Shown here: positions 49,608 through 57,772 of the stretch, piece after piece
Numbering within the stretch: position 1 is the first letter of the stretch
How the letters are laid out: each line of letters begins with the position of its first letter
Assembly: GCA_023411175.1 (NCBI GenBank)
Contig: JAEYPB010000081.1
Coordinates: 1 to 64,000, forward strand
DNA: 64,000 nucleotides
DNA from: Bacillota bacterium
Lineage (GTDB): Bacteria; Bacillota; Clostridia; Christensenellales; Aristaeellaceae
Reading direction: 5' to 3'
Notes under the pieces: model-generated
Told to the model about the DNA's origin: nothing
Databases searched by the model: none
The model's input: the letters and a program-made list of their open reading frames with translations, nothing else
Position numbers and translations under genes: made by a program

Positions 49608-51305
49608 ATGAAGAACCGGGACGCATGGATTAAGCCGTTTTGCGCGTGTTTGGCGGCGTTTATGCTGCTGATGGCGCCGCTGAATGGTGCGCTTGCGGCC
49701 CGCTACGCGCTTGTAAACAAGGCCGACGCCACCGCGCGCGCCTCGGCGGATGGCAGTGGGAAGGCGGTCTTTACCCTTTCAAAGGGCACCCGCGTGACGG
49801 TCACGGCCGTCAGGGGCAGCGTGGCGAAAGTGGTTTACAAGGGCAAGACCGCGTATATTCTCACATCCTACTTGAGCCTTGCGGCGGCCAAAGCCGAGGA
49901 GACGAAGGTACTCAGGGATGCGACCGTATACAAGGAAGCCAAGACCAGTTCGAAAAAGCTGTCTACGCTGTCGGTAGGCGACACGGCCGCGCTGGTTGCG
50001 GTCAAGGGCGACTGGGTCAAGATCCGCCAGGGGGACGGCTATGCTTTCGTCTCCAAGAGCGCCTTTGATGCGCCCGTCACAAAGACTTTGTCCGCCAAGG
50101 CCGCGGCAAAGTCCACCTCGGGGAAAGCGATGACCACGAAGGTTAGCGCCAAGTTCTTCGCCCGGGCCAGCCAGGCCGCGGCCTACAAAAAGGTCAAGGC
50201 GGGGACGAGCGTGACGGTCCTGGACGAGAAGTCCGGTTGGTACAAGGTCAAAAAATCCGGCGTAACCGGCTTCATGCTCAAAAAAGCCTTTGCGGACCCG
50301 ACGCCCAAGGCGACGGCGAAGCCCGCGCCCTCCTACAGGACGCTCAAGAAGAATTCCAGCGGCTCTTCGGTCTTGAAGCTGCAAAAGCAGCTGGAGGCGC
50401 TGGGGTACCTGGATATCGTCCCCAACGGCAAGTACGCCTCCACCACGGCCGCCGCGGTCAAGCTGTTCCAGTCGGTGAACGGGCTTTCAAAGAGCGGCGT
50501 CGCAGACAGCGCCACCCAGGCCGCGCTTTACTCGGACGGGGCGAAAAAATCCGGGATGCTGTCGGCATCCGTCAAACCCGGCGACAAGGGCACCGGCGTC
50601 CAGCGGCTTCAGATGCGGCTGCGCTCAAAGGGCTACTACGCTGGTAAGATCAACGGCAAGTATGACGCGGCCACGAAGACCGCCGTCATGGCCTATCAGA
50701 TCGCGGCGCGCCTGATAAAGGACGGCAAGGCAGGCCCTGCGACCCTCGCGAGCCTCTACTCCGCGAAGGCGCCCAAGGCCTCCCAGCGGGTGCTGGCTGC
50801 GGTGGCCACAGTGGCACCCGCGCCTACCGCGACGCCGAAGCCCGAGGCGACGCCGAAGCCCACGGCAACGCCGAAACCCACCGCGACACCGAAGCCGGCG
50901 GCTACGCAAAAGCCCGCCAAGAAGACATCATCCAAGGCGGAAAAGGTCATCTCACTGGCCAAGGCCAAACTGGGGAAGCCCTACGTGTTCGGCGCGGTGG
51001 GCCCCCGGAGCTACGACTGTTCCGGCCTTCTGATGGAGGCATACAGGGAGGCTGGCGTTTCGCTGCCGCACTCGGCCTACACCATCGGCTACTCGATCGG
51101 CAAGAAGGTCTCCCGCAGCGAGCTTGAGCGCGGCGACATCGTATGCTTCAACACGATCGCAGACAGCGATCTGTCCGACCACGTGGGTGTATACCTTGGC
51201 GGCGGCTCGTTCCTGCACGCGTCGAGCGGGCAGGGCAGGGTGGTCATCAGCACGCTCACCGGCTTCTACGCCAACGCGTTTTCGTGGGGCAGGTCGGTTC
51301 TTTAG
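49608..51305 (+). CDS. exported NlpC/P60 peptidoglycan hydrolase with SH3 and PG-binding domains
   Basis: 565 aa. Signal peptide ending GALAA; about three bacterial SH3-like repeats (residues 35-235); two peptidoglycan-binding-1 domains (about 245-310 SSGSSVLKLQKQLEALGYLD and 322-385 GTGVQRLQMRLRSKGYYAG); a Pro/Thr/Lys linker with TPKPTATPKP repeats (about 405-440); and C-terminal NlpC/P60 with catalytic Cys in YDCSGLLMEAY and His in SDHVGVYLGGGSFLHA. Cuts peptide stems of peptidoglycan. GGAGG before the ATG at 49608. Confidence 0.93.
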   Translation: MKNRDAWIKPFCACLAAFMLLMAPLNGALAARYALVNKADATARASADGSGKAVFTLSKGTRVTVTAVRGSVAKVVYKGKTAYILTSYLSLAAAKAEETKVLRDATVYKEAKTSSKKLSTLSVGDTAALVAVKGDWVKIRQGDGYAFVSKSAFDAPVTKTLSAKAAAKSTSGKAMTTKVSAKFFARASQAAAYKKVKAGTSVTVLDEKSGWYKVKKSGVTGFMLKKAFADPTPKATAKPAPSYRTLKKNSSGSSVLKLQKQLEALGYLDIVPNGKYASTTAAAVKLFQSVNGLSKSGVADSATQAALYSDGAKKSGMLSASVKPGDKGTGVQRLQMRLRSKGYYAGKINGKYDAATKTAVMAYQIAARLIKDGKAGPATLASLYSAKAPKASQRVLAAVATVAPAPTATPKPEATPKPTATPKPTATPKPAATQKPAKKTSSKAEKVISLAKAKLGKPYVFGAVGPRSYDCSGLLMEAYREAGVSLPHSAYTIGYSIGKKVSRSELERGDIVCFNTIADSDLSDHVGVYLGGGSFLHASSGQGRVVISTLTGFYANAFSWGRSVL

Positions 51306-51336
51306 AAAATACAACCGCAGATTCGGGGGAAGATGT

Positions 51337-52179
51337 TTGGATATCCGGCTGGTCGCAATGGATCTGGACGGCACGCTGCTCGATCAGGACAAGCGCATTT
51401 CCGAGGAAAACAGGCGGGCGCTGCGCGCCTGCGAGGCCCGGGGAATTAAAATGGTCTTCGCCAGCGGGCGCAGCTTTGAATCGCTTCGGCGGATGGCGCT
51501 GGAAGTCGGGCTGTCGAGCCCGATCATCTCCGCCAACGGCGCCCGCGTGGACGGCTCGCCCAACGGCCCGATGCTGAAGGACTATCCCTTCGACCCGTCA
51601 CTCGCCAGAATCGTCTACGACATCCTGTCGGAAAGCGGCATGTATTTCATCATTTATACCGACGGGCGGCTGTATAAGTGTAACGCCGCTGCGGGCGGGG
51701 GTGCTGATCGTGGCCTGAACGCCGCAAAGTGGAACGAAATGAAAGAGCCCTCGCTGATCGACGTGGTGGACGACCCGGTGCGGACGGTGCGGGAAGGCCT
51801 TGACTGGGTGCACAAGTTCGTCGTGTTCTCGCAGGACGCCTCGCGCATTGAGGCACTCCGAGATCTGCTCGCCCGGACGACGCCCGCGAGCCTTTCCTCC
51901 TCCTGGTTTGACAATGTGGAGGTGCTCCGCCCCGGCGCGGGGAAGGGCACGGCGCTAACGGACCTCGCGCGGTCGCTGGGGATCAAAAGGCAGCAGGTCA
52001 TGGCCTTTGGCGACAATCTGAACGATATGGACATGCTGACAAGCGCCGGAGTTCCGGTGGCGATGGAGAACGCGATCGAGCCGCTCAAGGCGGTGGCGCG
52101 GCACATCGCGCCGCACCACAGCGAATCGGGTGTGGGGCGCATGCTTCAGGCGCTGGTTTTGAATGGGGATAAGCCGTGA
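51337..52179 (+). CDS. Cof-type HAD-superfamily phosphatase
   Basis: 280 aa. Motif I MDLDGTLLDQD, motif II Ser in FASGRS, motif III Lys in GAGKGTAL, motif IV FGDNLNDMDML; C2B cap as in Cof/YidA sugar-phosphatase group. Start is TTG (LDIRLVAMDLDG) with GGGGGAAG upstream; the ATG within RLVAMDL would cut the first strand. Substrate unknown. Overlaps trmL by one base. Confidence 0.9.
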   Translation: MDIRLVAMDLDGTLLDQDKRISEENRRALRACEARGIKMVFASGRSFESLRRMALEVGLSSPIISANGARVDGSPNGPMLKDYPFDPSLARIVYDILSESGMYFIIYTDGRLYKCNAAAGGGADRGLNAAKWNEMKEPSLIDVVDDPVRTVREGLDWVHKFVVFSQDASRIEALRDLLARTTPASLSSSWFDNVEVLRPGAGKGTALTDLARSLGIKRQQVMAFGDNLNDMDMLTSAGVPVAMENAIEPLKAVARHIAPHHSESGVGRMLQALVLNGDKP

Positions 52180-52691
52180 TGCACATCGTGCTGGTCAATC
52201 CGGAAATACCGCAGAATACCGGAAACATCGCCCGTACCTGCGCGGCTACGGGCGCGTCGCTGCACCTGATCGAGCCGCTGGGCTTCAGCCTTGACGACCG
52301 CTACTTAAAGCGCGCGGGGCTCGATTACTGGCACATGATGCGCCTGACCCGCTACCCCTCGTGGGCGGCGTTCGCCGAGGCGAACCCCGGCGCCAAGATG
52401 CACTTCGCCACCACCAAGGCGCCGAGGGACTACGCAGGGGTCTCTTACGGCCCGGACGACTTTCTGGTCTTCGGCCGGGAGACGAAGGGGCTGCCCGAGG
52501 ATCTGCTGGCGGAGAATTATGCCCGGTGCGTGCGCATCCCGATGCGGGAGGGCGCTCGGAGCCTGAATTTGGCCAACTCGGTGGCGGTGGTTCTGTATGA
52601 GGCGCTTCGGCAGCAGGGCTTTCCCGGGCTTCTGGGCGAAGGGCATCTGTCGAGCGTGCCGGAAGGGCCCGAGTGGCAGGATTATATTTAG
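52179..52691 (+). CDS. trmL: tRNA (cytidine(34)-2'-O)-methyltransferase
   Basis: 170 aa SPOUT protein, minimal TrmL form. MHIVLVNPEIPQNTGNIARTCAATG, FLVFGRETKGLP and IPMREGARSLNLANSVAVVLYEALRQ form the knotted SAM site. Methylates the wobble base of tRNA-Leu isoacceptors including CAA in E. coli; a tRNA-Leu(CAA) is encoded in this window. Confidence 0.94.
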   Translation: MHIVLVNPEIPQNTGNIARTCAATGASLHLIEPLGFSLDDRYLKRAGLDYWHMMRLTRYPSWAAFAEANPGAKMHFATTKAPRDYAGVSYGPDDFLVFGRETKGLPEDLLAENYARCVRIPMREGARSLNLANSVAVVLYEALRQQGFPGLLGEGHLSSVPEGPEWQDYI

Positions 52692-52767
52692 GCAACCGTG
52701 CATCCAAACAGACGCGCCGCGCGTCTAACATAGCGATGGGATGTTTTCTTCAGGGGAGGATGATCGC

Positions 52768-53004
52768 ATGGCCAGGTACATGACCCGGCGCGAGGTCGGG
52801 CGCAAGCGCGCGTGGTGGCGGGCTGTGAGCGGTCTTGCGGACTTTTTCGCGTCGATTGGAAGCTTTGTCGTGATCGTTCTTTGCGTTACGCTGATTACCA
52901 CGCTTTTCACATGGCTCCGCGCCGATTTCTCGCAGACGATGGCGACGCTGGAGACCGTGGCGGTCAGCGCCATTGTGCAGCCCCAATCGATGGGCGGCAG
53001 ATAG
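52768..53004 (+). CDS. small membrane protein, unknown function
   Basis: 78 aa, starting MARYMTRREVGRKRAWWRAV, basic N-terminus, then one membrane segment (FASIGSFVVIVLCVTLITTLF) and a short tail. GGGGAGGATG 6 bp before the ATG and a terminator at 53022 support it. No family recognised. Confidence 0.6.
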   Translation: MARYMTRREVGRKRAWWRAVSGLADFFASIGSFVVIVLCVTLITTLFTWLRADFSQTMATLETVAVSAIVQPQSMGGR

Positions 53005-53021
53005 TTTTGCATACTGGATAT

Positions 53022-53070
53022 GGCCGGGCACTTCGCCCGGCTGTTATTTTTTTCGGGTCTGTGCTATAAT
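53022..53070 (+). terminator. terminator followed by a -10 element for the next operon
   Basis: GCCGGGC/GCCCGGC hairpin (53023-53041) with TTATTTTTTT. A perfect TATAAT follows at 53065-53070, 29 bp before the first UDG gene, with only a weak -35. Confidence 0.65.
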
Positions 53071-53099
53071 AACCCATATTGTGATGCGGAGGTGCGGCC

Positions 53100-53660
53100 G
53101 TGGAGGGGTGGATGGAGCTGTTCGAGGCGGTCAACGCCTGCAAGCGCTGCGGCCTGTGCCGTGGGCGCACCCACGCCGTGCCCGGCGAAGGCAACCCGAA
53201 CGCAAGGCTGATGTTCATCGGCGAAGGCCCCGGTGCGCAAGAGGACAGGCTCGGCCGCCCATTTGTCGGCGCCTCCGGCGAGCTTCTGACCCGCTATCTT
53301 CACGAGATCGGCGTCGAGCGCAGCGAGGTCTACATTGCCAACATCGTCAAGTGCCGCCCGCCGGGAAACCGCACGCCCACCGAGGAGGAAGCGCAGGCAT
53401 GCCTGCCGTACCTGCGCATGCAGTTCAAGCTCATCCGCCCGCGCATTCTGGTGCTGCTGGGCGGAACCGCCGCGAAATACACACTGGGCGGCGAGGTGCG
53501 CATCCGTCGGGATCACGGCAAGTGGGTGGAGCGAAAGGGCGTCCTCATGATGCCCACCTTTCACCCGTCGGCACTGCTCAGGGATCCCTCGCAGCGCGCC
53601 GACGCCTGGCGCGATTTCCAGTCCCTTCAGGCGCGGCTGCGCCAGCTGGAGGAAGCATGA
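53100..53660 (+). CDS. family 4 uracil-DNA glycosylase (Fe-S)
   Basis: 186 aa. Four cluster cysteines: C14-x2-C17 in the N-terminal CKRCGLC (a third Cys at 20), and C-x15-C in VKCRPPGNRTPTEEEAQAC. Motif 1 GEGPGAQEDRLGRPFVG and motif 2 HPSALLR. Removes uracil from deaminated DNA. GTG start with GGAGG upstream. Stop overlaps the second UDG paralogue (ATGA). Confidence 0.92.
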   Translation: MEGWMELFEAVNACKRCGLCRGRTHAVPGEGNPNARLMFIGEGPGAQEDRLGRPFVGASGELLTRYLHEIGVERSEVYIANIVKCRPPGNRTPTEEEAQACLPYLRMQFKLIRPRILVLLGGTAAKYTLGGEVRIRRDHGKWVERKGVLMMPTFHPSALLRDPSQRADAWRDFQSLQARLRQLEEA

Positions 53661-54223
53661 AGAAGCTCAATCAAGAGATGGCCCAGTTCTTTCGGACGCT
53701 GTACGCCGGCGAGGAAAAGGTGCTCGTGTTCGGCGAAGGCAAGAATAATGCGCGGCTCATGCTGGTGGGCGAGGCGCCCGGCGGGCAGGAGGCGCTGCTG
53801 GGCCGGCCGTTTGTCGGCAAGGCGGGCAAGAATCTGGACGAGTTTTTGGAGATGACCGGCTTTCGCCGGGAGGACCTGTACATCACCAACATCGTAAAAT
53901 TCAGGCCCACAAAGGTTTCTGCCGCCGGGCGCACCATCAACCGTACCCCCACCCGGGAAGAGGTCCAGCTTTTTTTGCCCTGGCTTAAAAAAGAGATCGA
54001 TTATATCAGGCCCGATTGCATCGTGACGCTGGGCAATACCGCCCTTTCGGCGCTGTGCGGCAAGGCGGTCATCGGCCAGGTGCACGGGCAGTTCCTCGAA
54101 GCCCAGGGGCGCAAGGTCTACCCGATCTACCACCCGGCCTCGCTGATCTACAACCACGCGCTGGCGGACACCTACCGGGAGGATCTTCTCAGGCTCGCCC
54201 GGTGGCGCGAGGGTGAAAAATGA
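53657..54223 (+). CDS. uracil-DNA glycosylase-family paralogue lacking Fe-S cysteines
   Basis: 188 aa, aligned along its length with the preceding UDG: GEAPGGQEALLGRPFVGKAGKNL, YITNIVKFRP, HPASLIYN. All four cluster cysteine positions are changed (for example VKC to VKF), so it should not carry the [4Fe-4S] cluster. It may recognise another damaged base or act with its neighbour. Start and stop overlap flanking genes, showing tight coupling. Confidence 0.85.
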   Translation: MKKLNQEMAQFFRTLYAGEEKVLVFGEGKNNARLMLVGEAPGGQEALLGRPFVGKAGKNLDEFLEMTGFRREDLYITNIVKFRPTKVSAAGRTINRTPTREEVQLFLPWLKKEIDYIRPDCIVTLGNTALSALCGKAVIGQVHGQFLEAQGRKVYPIYHPASLIYNHALADTYREDLLRLARWREGEK

Positions 54224-55065
54224 TCGAAGTCGTTCGGTCAGCGCCGAAGGCGCACCGCCTGCTTCAAAACGGCGAATGCGTTCAATTGGTCGCCCTGCGC
54301 GAGGGGCGGCCGGTTTTTTCGATGCTGACGGGCGTTGACCGGCGCTTTGTCCGCGAGACGGGGGAGCGGCAGGGTTGGTTTGCCTTCGTGGAAGGCGCCC
54401 ACGATCCGGAGGCTGCCCACGCGCTGACCGCGGCCGCCGCCGCATTCCAGCGTTCGATGGGCATGGAGCGCTTTGCGGGCCCCGTTCCGCCGGATGGGCG
54501 GTTCCAACCGGGTCTGAAGGCGGAAGGAGTGGATGCTGCGCCGCACCTGGACAGGCTTCTGACGGCCTGCGGCTTTTCGGTTTTGAGGGAGTACATCGCG
54601 TTCCGAATCCCGCCGGACGGGCTTCCCGGCATGGGTGCGGCGGCTGCGCGGGCGCGGAGCGTACACGGCGCGTCCGTTCGGCGCGAGCGCTTCACCCGCG
54701 CCTCCTGTCGCGCCGTTTATGATTTGTATGCGCCGAACCGCTTGGATTTTGACGATTTCGCCGCGTGGCTTGACGCCATGCGGCCGTTTGCGCTCTACAT
54801 CGCCTCGATTCGGGGCGTGGATGCGGGCTTCGCCCTCGTCCGCCGGGAAGGGGCCGCGCGCCGCGTGGAGACGGTCATGGTCGCGCCTCGCTTTCAAAGG
54901 GGTCCGGCCCTTCTGTGCCTTCTGGACGCCCTTCAACCGCGCGCTGGACGGGCGGTCCTGACCGGCGCCATCGACTGTGAAAATGCGCCTTCGCTGGCGG
55001 TCGCCCGCGCGCTGGGCGGGGAGAAATGCGAATTGTGGCGCGAGTACCTCTTTTATTTAATCTAG
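54220..55065 (+). CDS. GNAT-like acyltransferase-fold protein
   Basis: 281 aa. Contains GWFAFVEGAHDPEAAHALTAAAAAFQRSMGMERFAGPVPPD, a pattern I associate with two-domain GNAT-like proteins, and a second half with VDAGFALVRREGAARRVETVMVAPRFQRGPALLCLLDAL, resembling the acetyl-CoA-binding part of GNATs. Substrate unknown. Overlaps the UDG paralogue by 4 bp. Confidence 0.6.
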   Translation: MIEVVRSAPKAHRLLQNGECVQLVALREGRPVFSMLTGVDRRFVRETGERQGWFAFVEGAHDPEAAHALTAAAAAFQRSMGMERFAGPVPPDGRFQPGLKAEGVDAAPHLDRLLTACGFSVLREYIAFRIPPDGLPGMGAAAARARSVHGASVRRERFTRASCRAVYDLYAPNRLDFDDFAAWLDAMRPFALYIASIRGVDAGFALVRREGAARRVETVMVAPRFQRGPALLCLLDALQPRAGRAVLTGAIDCENAPSLAVARALGGEKCELWREYLFYLI

Positions 55066-55130
55066 AATTAACAACATTCTCGCCCTTGGGGGGTTCCCAT
55101 GCGGCGCATTTTGTGTATGATAGTACTTGC

Positions 55131-55146
55131 GTTTGCTCAGGCAAAC
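55131..55146. promoter_or_regulatory. short palindrome before the zinc-ribbon gene
   Basis: GTTTGC-TCAG-GCAAAC about 70 bp upstream of the ATG, just after a TATGAT -10-like element. Possible operator; weak support. Confidence 0.35.
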
Positions 55147-55217
55147 TTCGACTTTGTCAAGATGACGGCGTGCGCCTCATACATTGGCACAGTCAGCTTG
55201 ATTTGGGAGGATTTTCT

Positions 55218-55670
55218 ATGGCTTTGGTAAAATGCCCGCGCTGCGAACTCAATTACATCCTCGACGGAGGAGACCTGTGCACGGTGTGTCGCAAGGATGT
55301 GCACGGCGGCAGCGAGCAGGACGATATTGCCGAACTCTGCACGGAATGTGGTGAAAACCCGGTGGTGCCCGGCGGCGAACTGTGCCTGTCCTGCCTGAAA
55401 GAGATGGCGCGCAGGCTTTCGCCCGCAGCCACCGAGGACGATCTGGTGCCCGATGAGGCAGCCCTTGAAATCGACAGCGTGAGTACGATGGACGAGATCG
55501 TCATTGACATCGACGGCGAAGACCTCCCCGAAGACGCGTTTGAAGACGACGAAGACGCTGACGAGGACGAGGACGACGAGTTTGCGCCCGCCGATCCGCT
55601 GGACGATGAGGAGATCTCGCTGGACGCGCTGGCGGACGATGAGGACGATGCCGATTTACGCGATCGCTGA
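55218..55670 (+). CDS. zinc-ribbon protein with acidic C-terminal tail
   Basis: 150 aa. N-terminal CPRC...CTVC and then CTECGENPVVPGGELCLSC form two zinc ribbons (residues 6-60). The last 70 residues are almost all Asp/Glu (EDAFEDDEDADEDEDDEF). Such a tail may bind basic proteins or metal. No named family. GGGAGG before the ATG. The 3-prime end overlaps the phosphoesterase by 23 bp in another frame. Confidence 0.7.
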   Translation: MALVKCPRCELNYILDGGDLCTVCRKDVHGGSEQDDIAELCTECGENPVVPGGELCLSCLKEMARRLSPAATEDDLVPDEAALEIDSVSTMDEIVIDIDGEDLPEDAFEDDEDADEDEDDEFAPADPLDDEEISLDALADDEDDADLRDR

Positions 55671-56340
55671 CCTGCACCTATCCGATGGCGACAAGCCCAT
55701 GGACGTATTTGGCCCGCATTGGTCGGGCCATTTTGCGCGCATCCGGGCGGATTGGCTGGAAAGGGTTGGCCCGTCCGACGTCGTGTTGCTTCCCGGCGAC
55801 CTGAGCTGGGCAATGCAGCTCGAGGGCGCGCTGCCCCACATCCGCGAAGTCGCGTCGCTGCCCGGCCGGAAGATCCTCCTAAAGGGCAACCACGATTATT
55901 GGTGGAGCGGCATCGGACGCCTGCGCGCGTCGCTGCCCGAGGGCATGTATGCGGTGCAGAACGATTTTGTGGCGCTGAACGGCGTACTGTTTGCAGGATC
56001 CCGGGGTTGGCTCCTGCCCGGCGAGGGGACGAGCGCCGAGGACGACCGCATTTACGCCCGGGAGCTTCAGAGGCTGGAGCTTTCGCTCTCCGCCGCCCGC
56101 AAATACAGCCAAACCGCGCCGCTCGTCGGCATGGCCCACTACCCGCCGCTCAGTTTCGCCCGCCCGGACGCCGCTCCGGCAAAAGCCTTCGCGGCGTGGG
56201 GCGCAAAGCACGTGGTGTACGGCCATCTCCATGGTCCCGCGCTGGCGCACGCTTTCCGGGGCAGCGCCGACGGGGTGACGTACCACCAGGTGTCCTGCGA
56301 CGGCCTCGACTTCCGGCTGTATCCGGTCGATGAAATGTAA
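55648..56340 (+). CDS. metallophosphoesterase
   Basis: 230 aa calcineurin-like phosphoesterase: MPIYAIADLHLS (D-x-H), LLPGDLSWAM (GD), LKGNHDYWW (GNHD), AHYPP and VYGHLHG (GHxH). Nearest relatives are clostridial YmdB-unrelated stand-alone phosphoesterases; substrate unknown. Starts inside the acidic-tail gene; GAGG lies just upstream. Confidence 0.9.
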   Translation: MPIYAIADLHLSDGDKPMDVFGPHWSGHFARIRADWLERVGPSDVVLLPGDLSWAMQLEGALPHIREVASLPGRKILLKGNHDYWWSGIGRLRASLPEGMYAVQNDFVALNGVLFAGSRGWLLPGEGTSAEDDRIYARELQRLELSLSAARKYSQTAPLVGMAHYPPLSFARPDAAPAKAFAAWGAKHVVYGHLHGPALAHAFRGSADGVTYHQVSCDGLDFRLYPVDEM

Positions 56341-56367
56341 ATTCTAAATTAAGTTTGGCGATGTTTC

Positions 56368-56398
56368 ACCGCCGCGCCTTTGGGCGTGGCGGTTTTTT
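56368..56398 (+). terminator. terminator before the division cluster
   Basis: ACCGCCGCGCC/GGCGTGGCGGT stem with TTTG loop and six T. Confidence 0.8.
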
Positions 56399-56464
56399 GC
56401 GCGCATTGCACAAGATGTTGTACTGGGTTAGGCGCTCAAGTACAAATTACGCCGCGGTGTCGAT

Positions 56465-56527
56465 GTGGGGAGAAAAGTGTGAAAAAAGTGGGGAAGAGTG
56501 GCACAACGTGTCAAACTGTGGTATAAT
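56465..56527 (+). promoter_or_regulatory. mraZ promoter with MraZ-box array
   Basis: GTGGGGA (56465), GTGTGAA (56477), GTGGGGA (56488) and GTGGCA (56498) recur every 10-12 bp, the spacing of MraZ operators, immediately upstream of TATAAT (56522-56527); TGGCAC (56499-56504) is the -35 with a 17-bp spacer. Consistent with MraZ autoregulation of the cluster. Confidence 0.8.
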
Positions 56528-56563
56528 GTGGGCAAAATAAGCGGCGAGGGAGGCGATGATCCT

Positions 56564-57022
56564 TTGGCAAGCGCATTTGCGGGCAATGTCTCGCATACGA
56601 TTGACCCCAAGGGTCGCGTCACCATTCCCGCCTCTTACCGCGAAGCGCTGGGTGAAGGCTTCACCATCGGACTCAACAACCAGCTCTCCGCGATCGCGCT
56701 GTATCCCGCTTGGCGCTGGCAGGAGATTGAGCGCGACCTGTCCCGCATTCCCCCGACGGACGTGACGGCCATGCGCTATGTACGCCTGATCAACGGCAAC
56801 TCCTTTCCGGGGTGCGACCTGGACAATCAGGGCCGCGCGCTCCTTCCGGCGATGCTCCGGGCCAAGACCGGGATGGACAAGCAGATACGCTTCGTGGGCA
56901 TTGGCTCGTGCCTTGAGGTCTGGGATGAGGACAAGTACCTGGCGGAGACCATGAGCGCAGAGGCCGACAGCGAGAAGTTGCTTGAATACGTGAACCTTCA
57001 GTACTATCAGCCGAGAACCTGA
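56564..57022 (+). CDS. mraZ: transcriptional regulator MraZ
   Basis: 152 aa, two SpoVT/AbrB-like halves: SHTIDPKGRVTIPASYREALGEGF and NSFPGCDLDNQGRALLPAMLRAKTGM. Binds its own promoter repeats and controls division/cell-wall genes. Start TTG with GGGAGG 10 bp upstream; no in-frame ATG closer. Unusually it is followed by ftsL, not rsmH. Confidence 0.94.
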   Translation: MASAFAGNVSHTIDPKGRVTIPASYREALGEGFTIGLNNQLSAIALYPAWRWQEIERDLSRIPPTDVTAMRYVRLINGNSFPGCDLDNQGRALLPAMLRAKTGMDKQIRFVGIGSCLEVWDEDKYLAETMSAEADSEKLLEYVNLQYYQPRT

Positions 57023-57066
57023 TGACAGCGTGCGGTTGTTCTAAACGGAAAGGGAAGGGAATAGAG

Positions 57067-57594
57067 TTGAATCGTATGCCAATAAGCGCCCAAGACACGG
57101 GATATGGAGCCGGCGCCGAGAATTGGTGGGGCGATTTTGACCGAGTGGTTCCGAGCCCGCGGCCGGGGCAGAGTTCGAAGCGAGTTTTCGACAATCCGGG
57201 CTATGCGAAGACCCGCGAGCGAGCTCCCCGGGCGATCAGGCGCAGCCGGGCGGAAAAGAGCGCCACGACCCGCGCGATGATGTACCTGACCGTCGCGGTA
57301 CTGGTACTGGGCCTTGTGATGCAAGTCGGGAGGCTTGCGCAGATCGCGTCTTCCTCCAAGCGCATCTCCACCCTGACCACGGAGATCAAGGATCTGCGCG
57401 GCGAAAGGGAAAACCTGGAGGTTCGGCTGTCCATGCAGCAGAACCTGGATCGCATCCGCGATCAGGCCATCAACAAATGCGAAATGACCTACCCGACGGA
57501 AGGCCAGATCCGCGTGGTCGCCCTGATGGGTTCCGGTTCCGAGCCACTTACGCAGACCGCCTCGAACAATGTGGAGGCGCCGGACGCGGAATGA
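57067..57594 (+). CDS. FtsL/DivIC-like cell division protein
   Basis: 175 aa. Long basic/disordered cytoplasmic N-terminus (about 70 aa), one membrane segment (MMYLTVAVLVLGLVMQVG, about residues 72-90) and an extracytoplasmic coiled coil (ISTLTTEIKDLRGERENLEVRLSM) typical of FtsL. Position before the FtsI-type PBP agrees. Start TTG 57067 with AGGGAA upstream. Confidence 0.8.
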   Translation: MNRMPISAQDTGYGAGAENWWGDFDRVVPSPRPGQSSKRVFDNPGYAKTRERAPRAIRRSRAEKSATTRAMMYLTVAVLVLGLVMQVGRLAQIASSSKRISTLTTEIKDLRGERENLEVRLSMQQNLDRIRDQAINKCEMTYPTEGQIRVVALMGSGSEPLTQTASNNVEAPDAE

Positions 57595-57772
57595 CCCGGA
57601 GCAACCCCAAGAAATCCTGGCGTGCCCGCCGTCTTTTCACCCAGGGCTTGCCACCGTCGGCTTGACGCAGCGCCGCTGCGCCTTTGCCCCGGCTTGCTGC
57701 TTTGAGTGAAGAATACGCGCCGCTCGCTACGGCATTTTTGTGTCTTGTTCCAAATCGGAGGAGGGCACCTCA

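Noticed and set aside
50820..50915. Tandem Thr-Pro-Lys-Pro coding repeats considered as a CRISPR or minisatellite locus
   Set aside because: They are in frame within the NlpC/P60 protein linker, with no unique spacers; a normal cell-wall linker.
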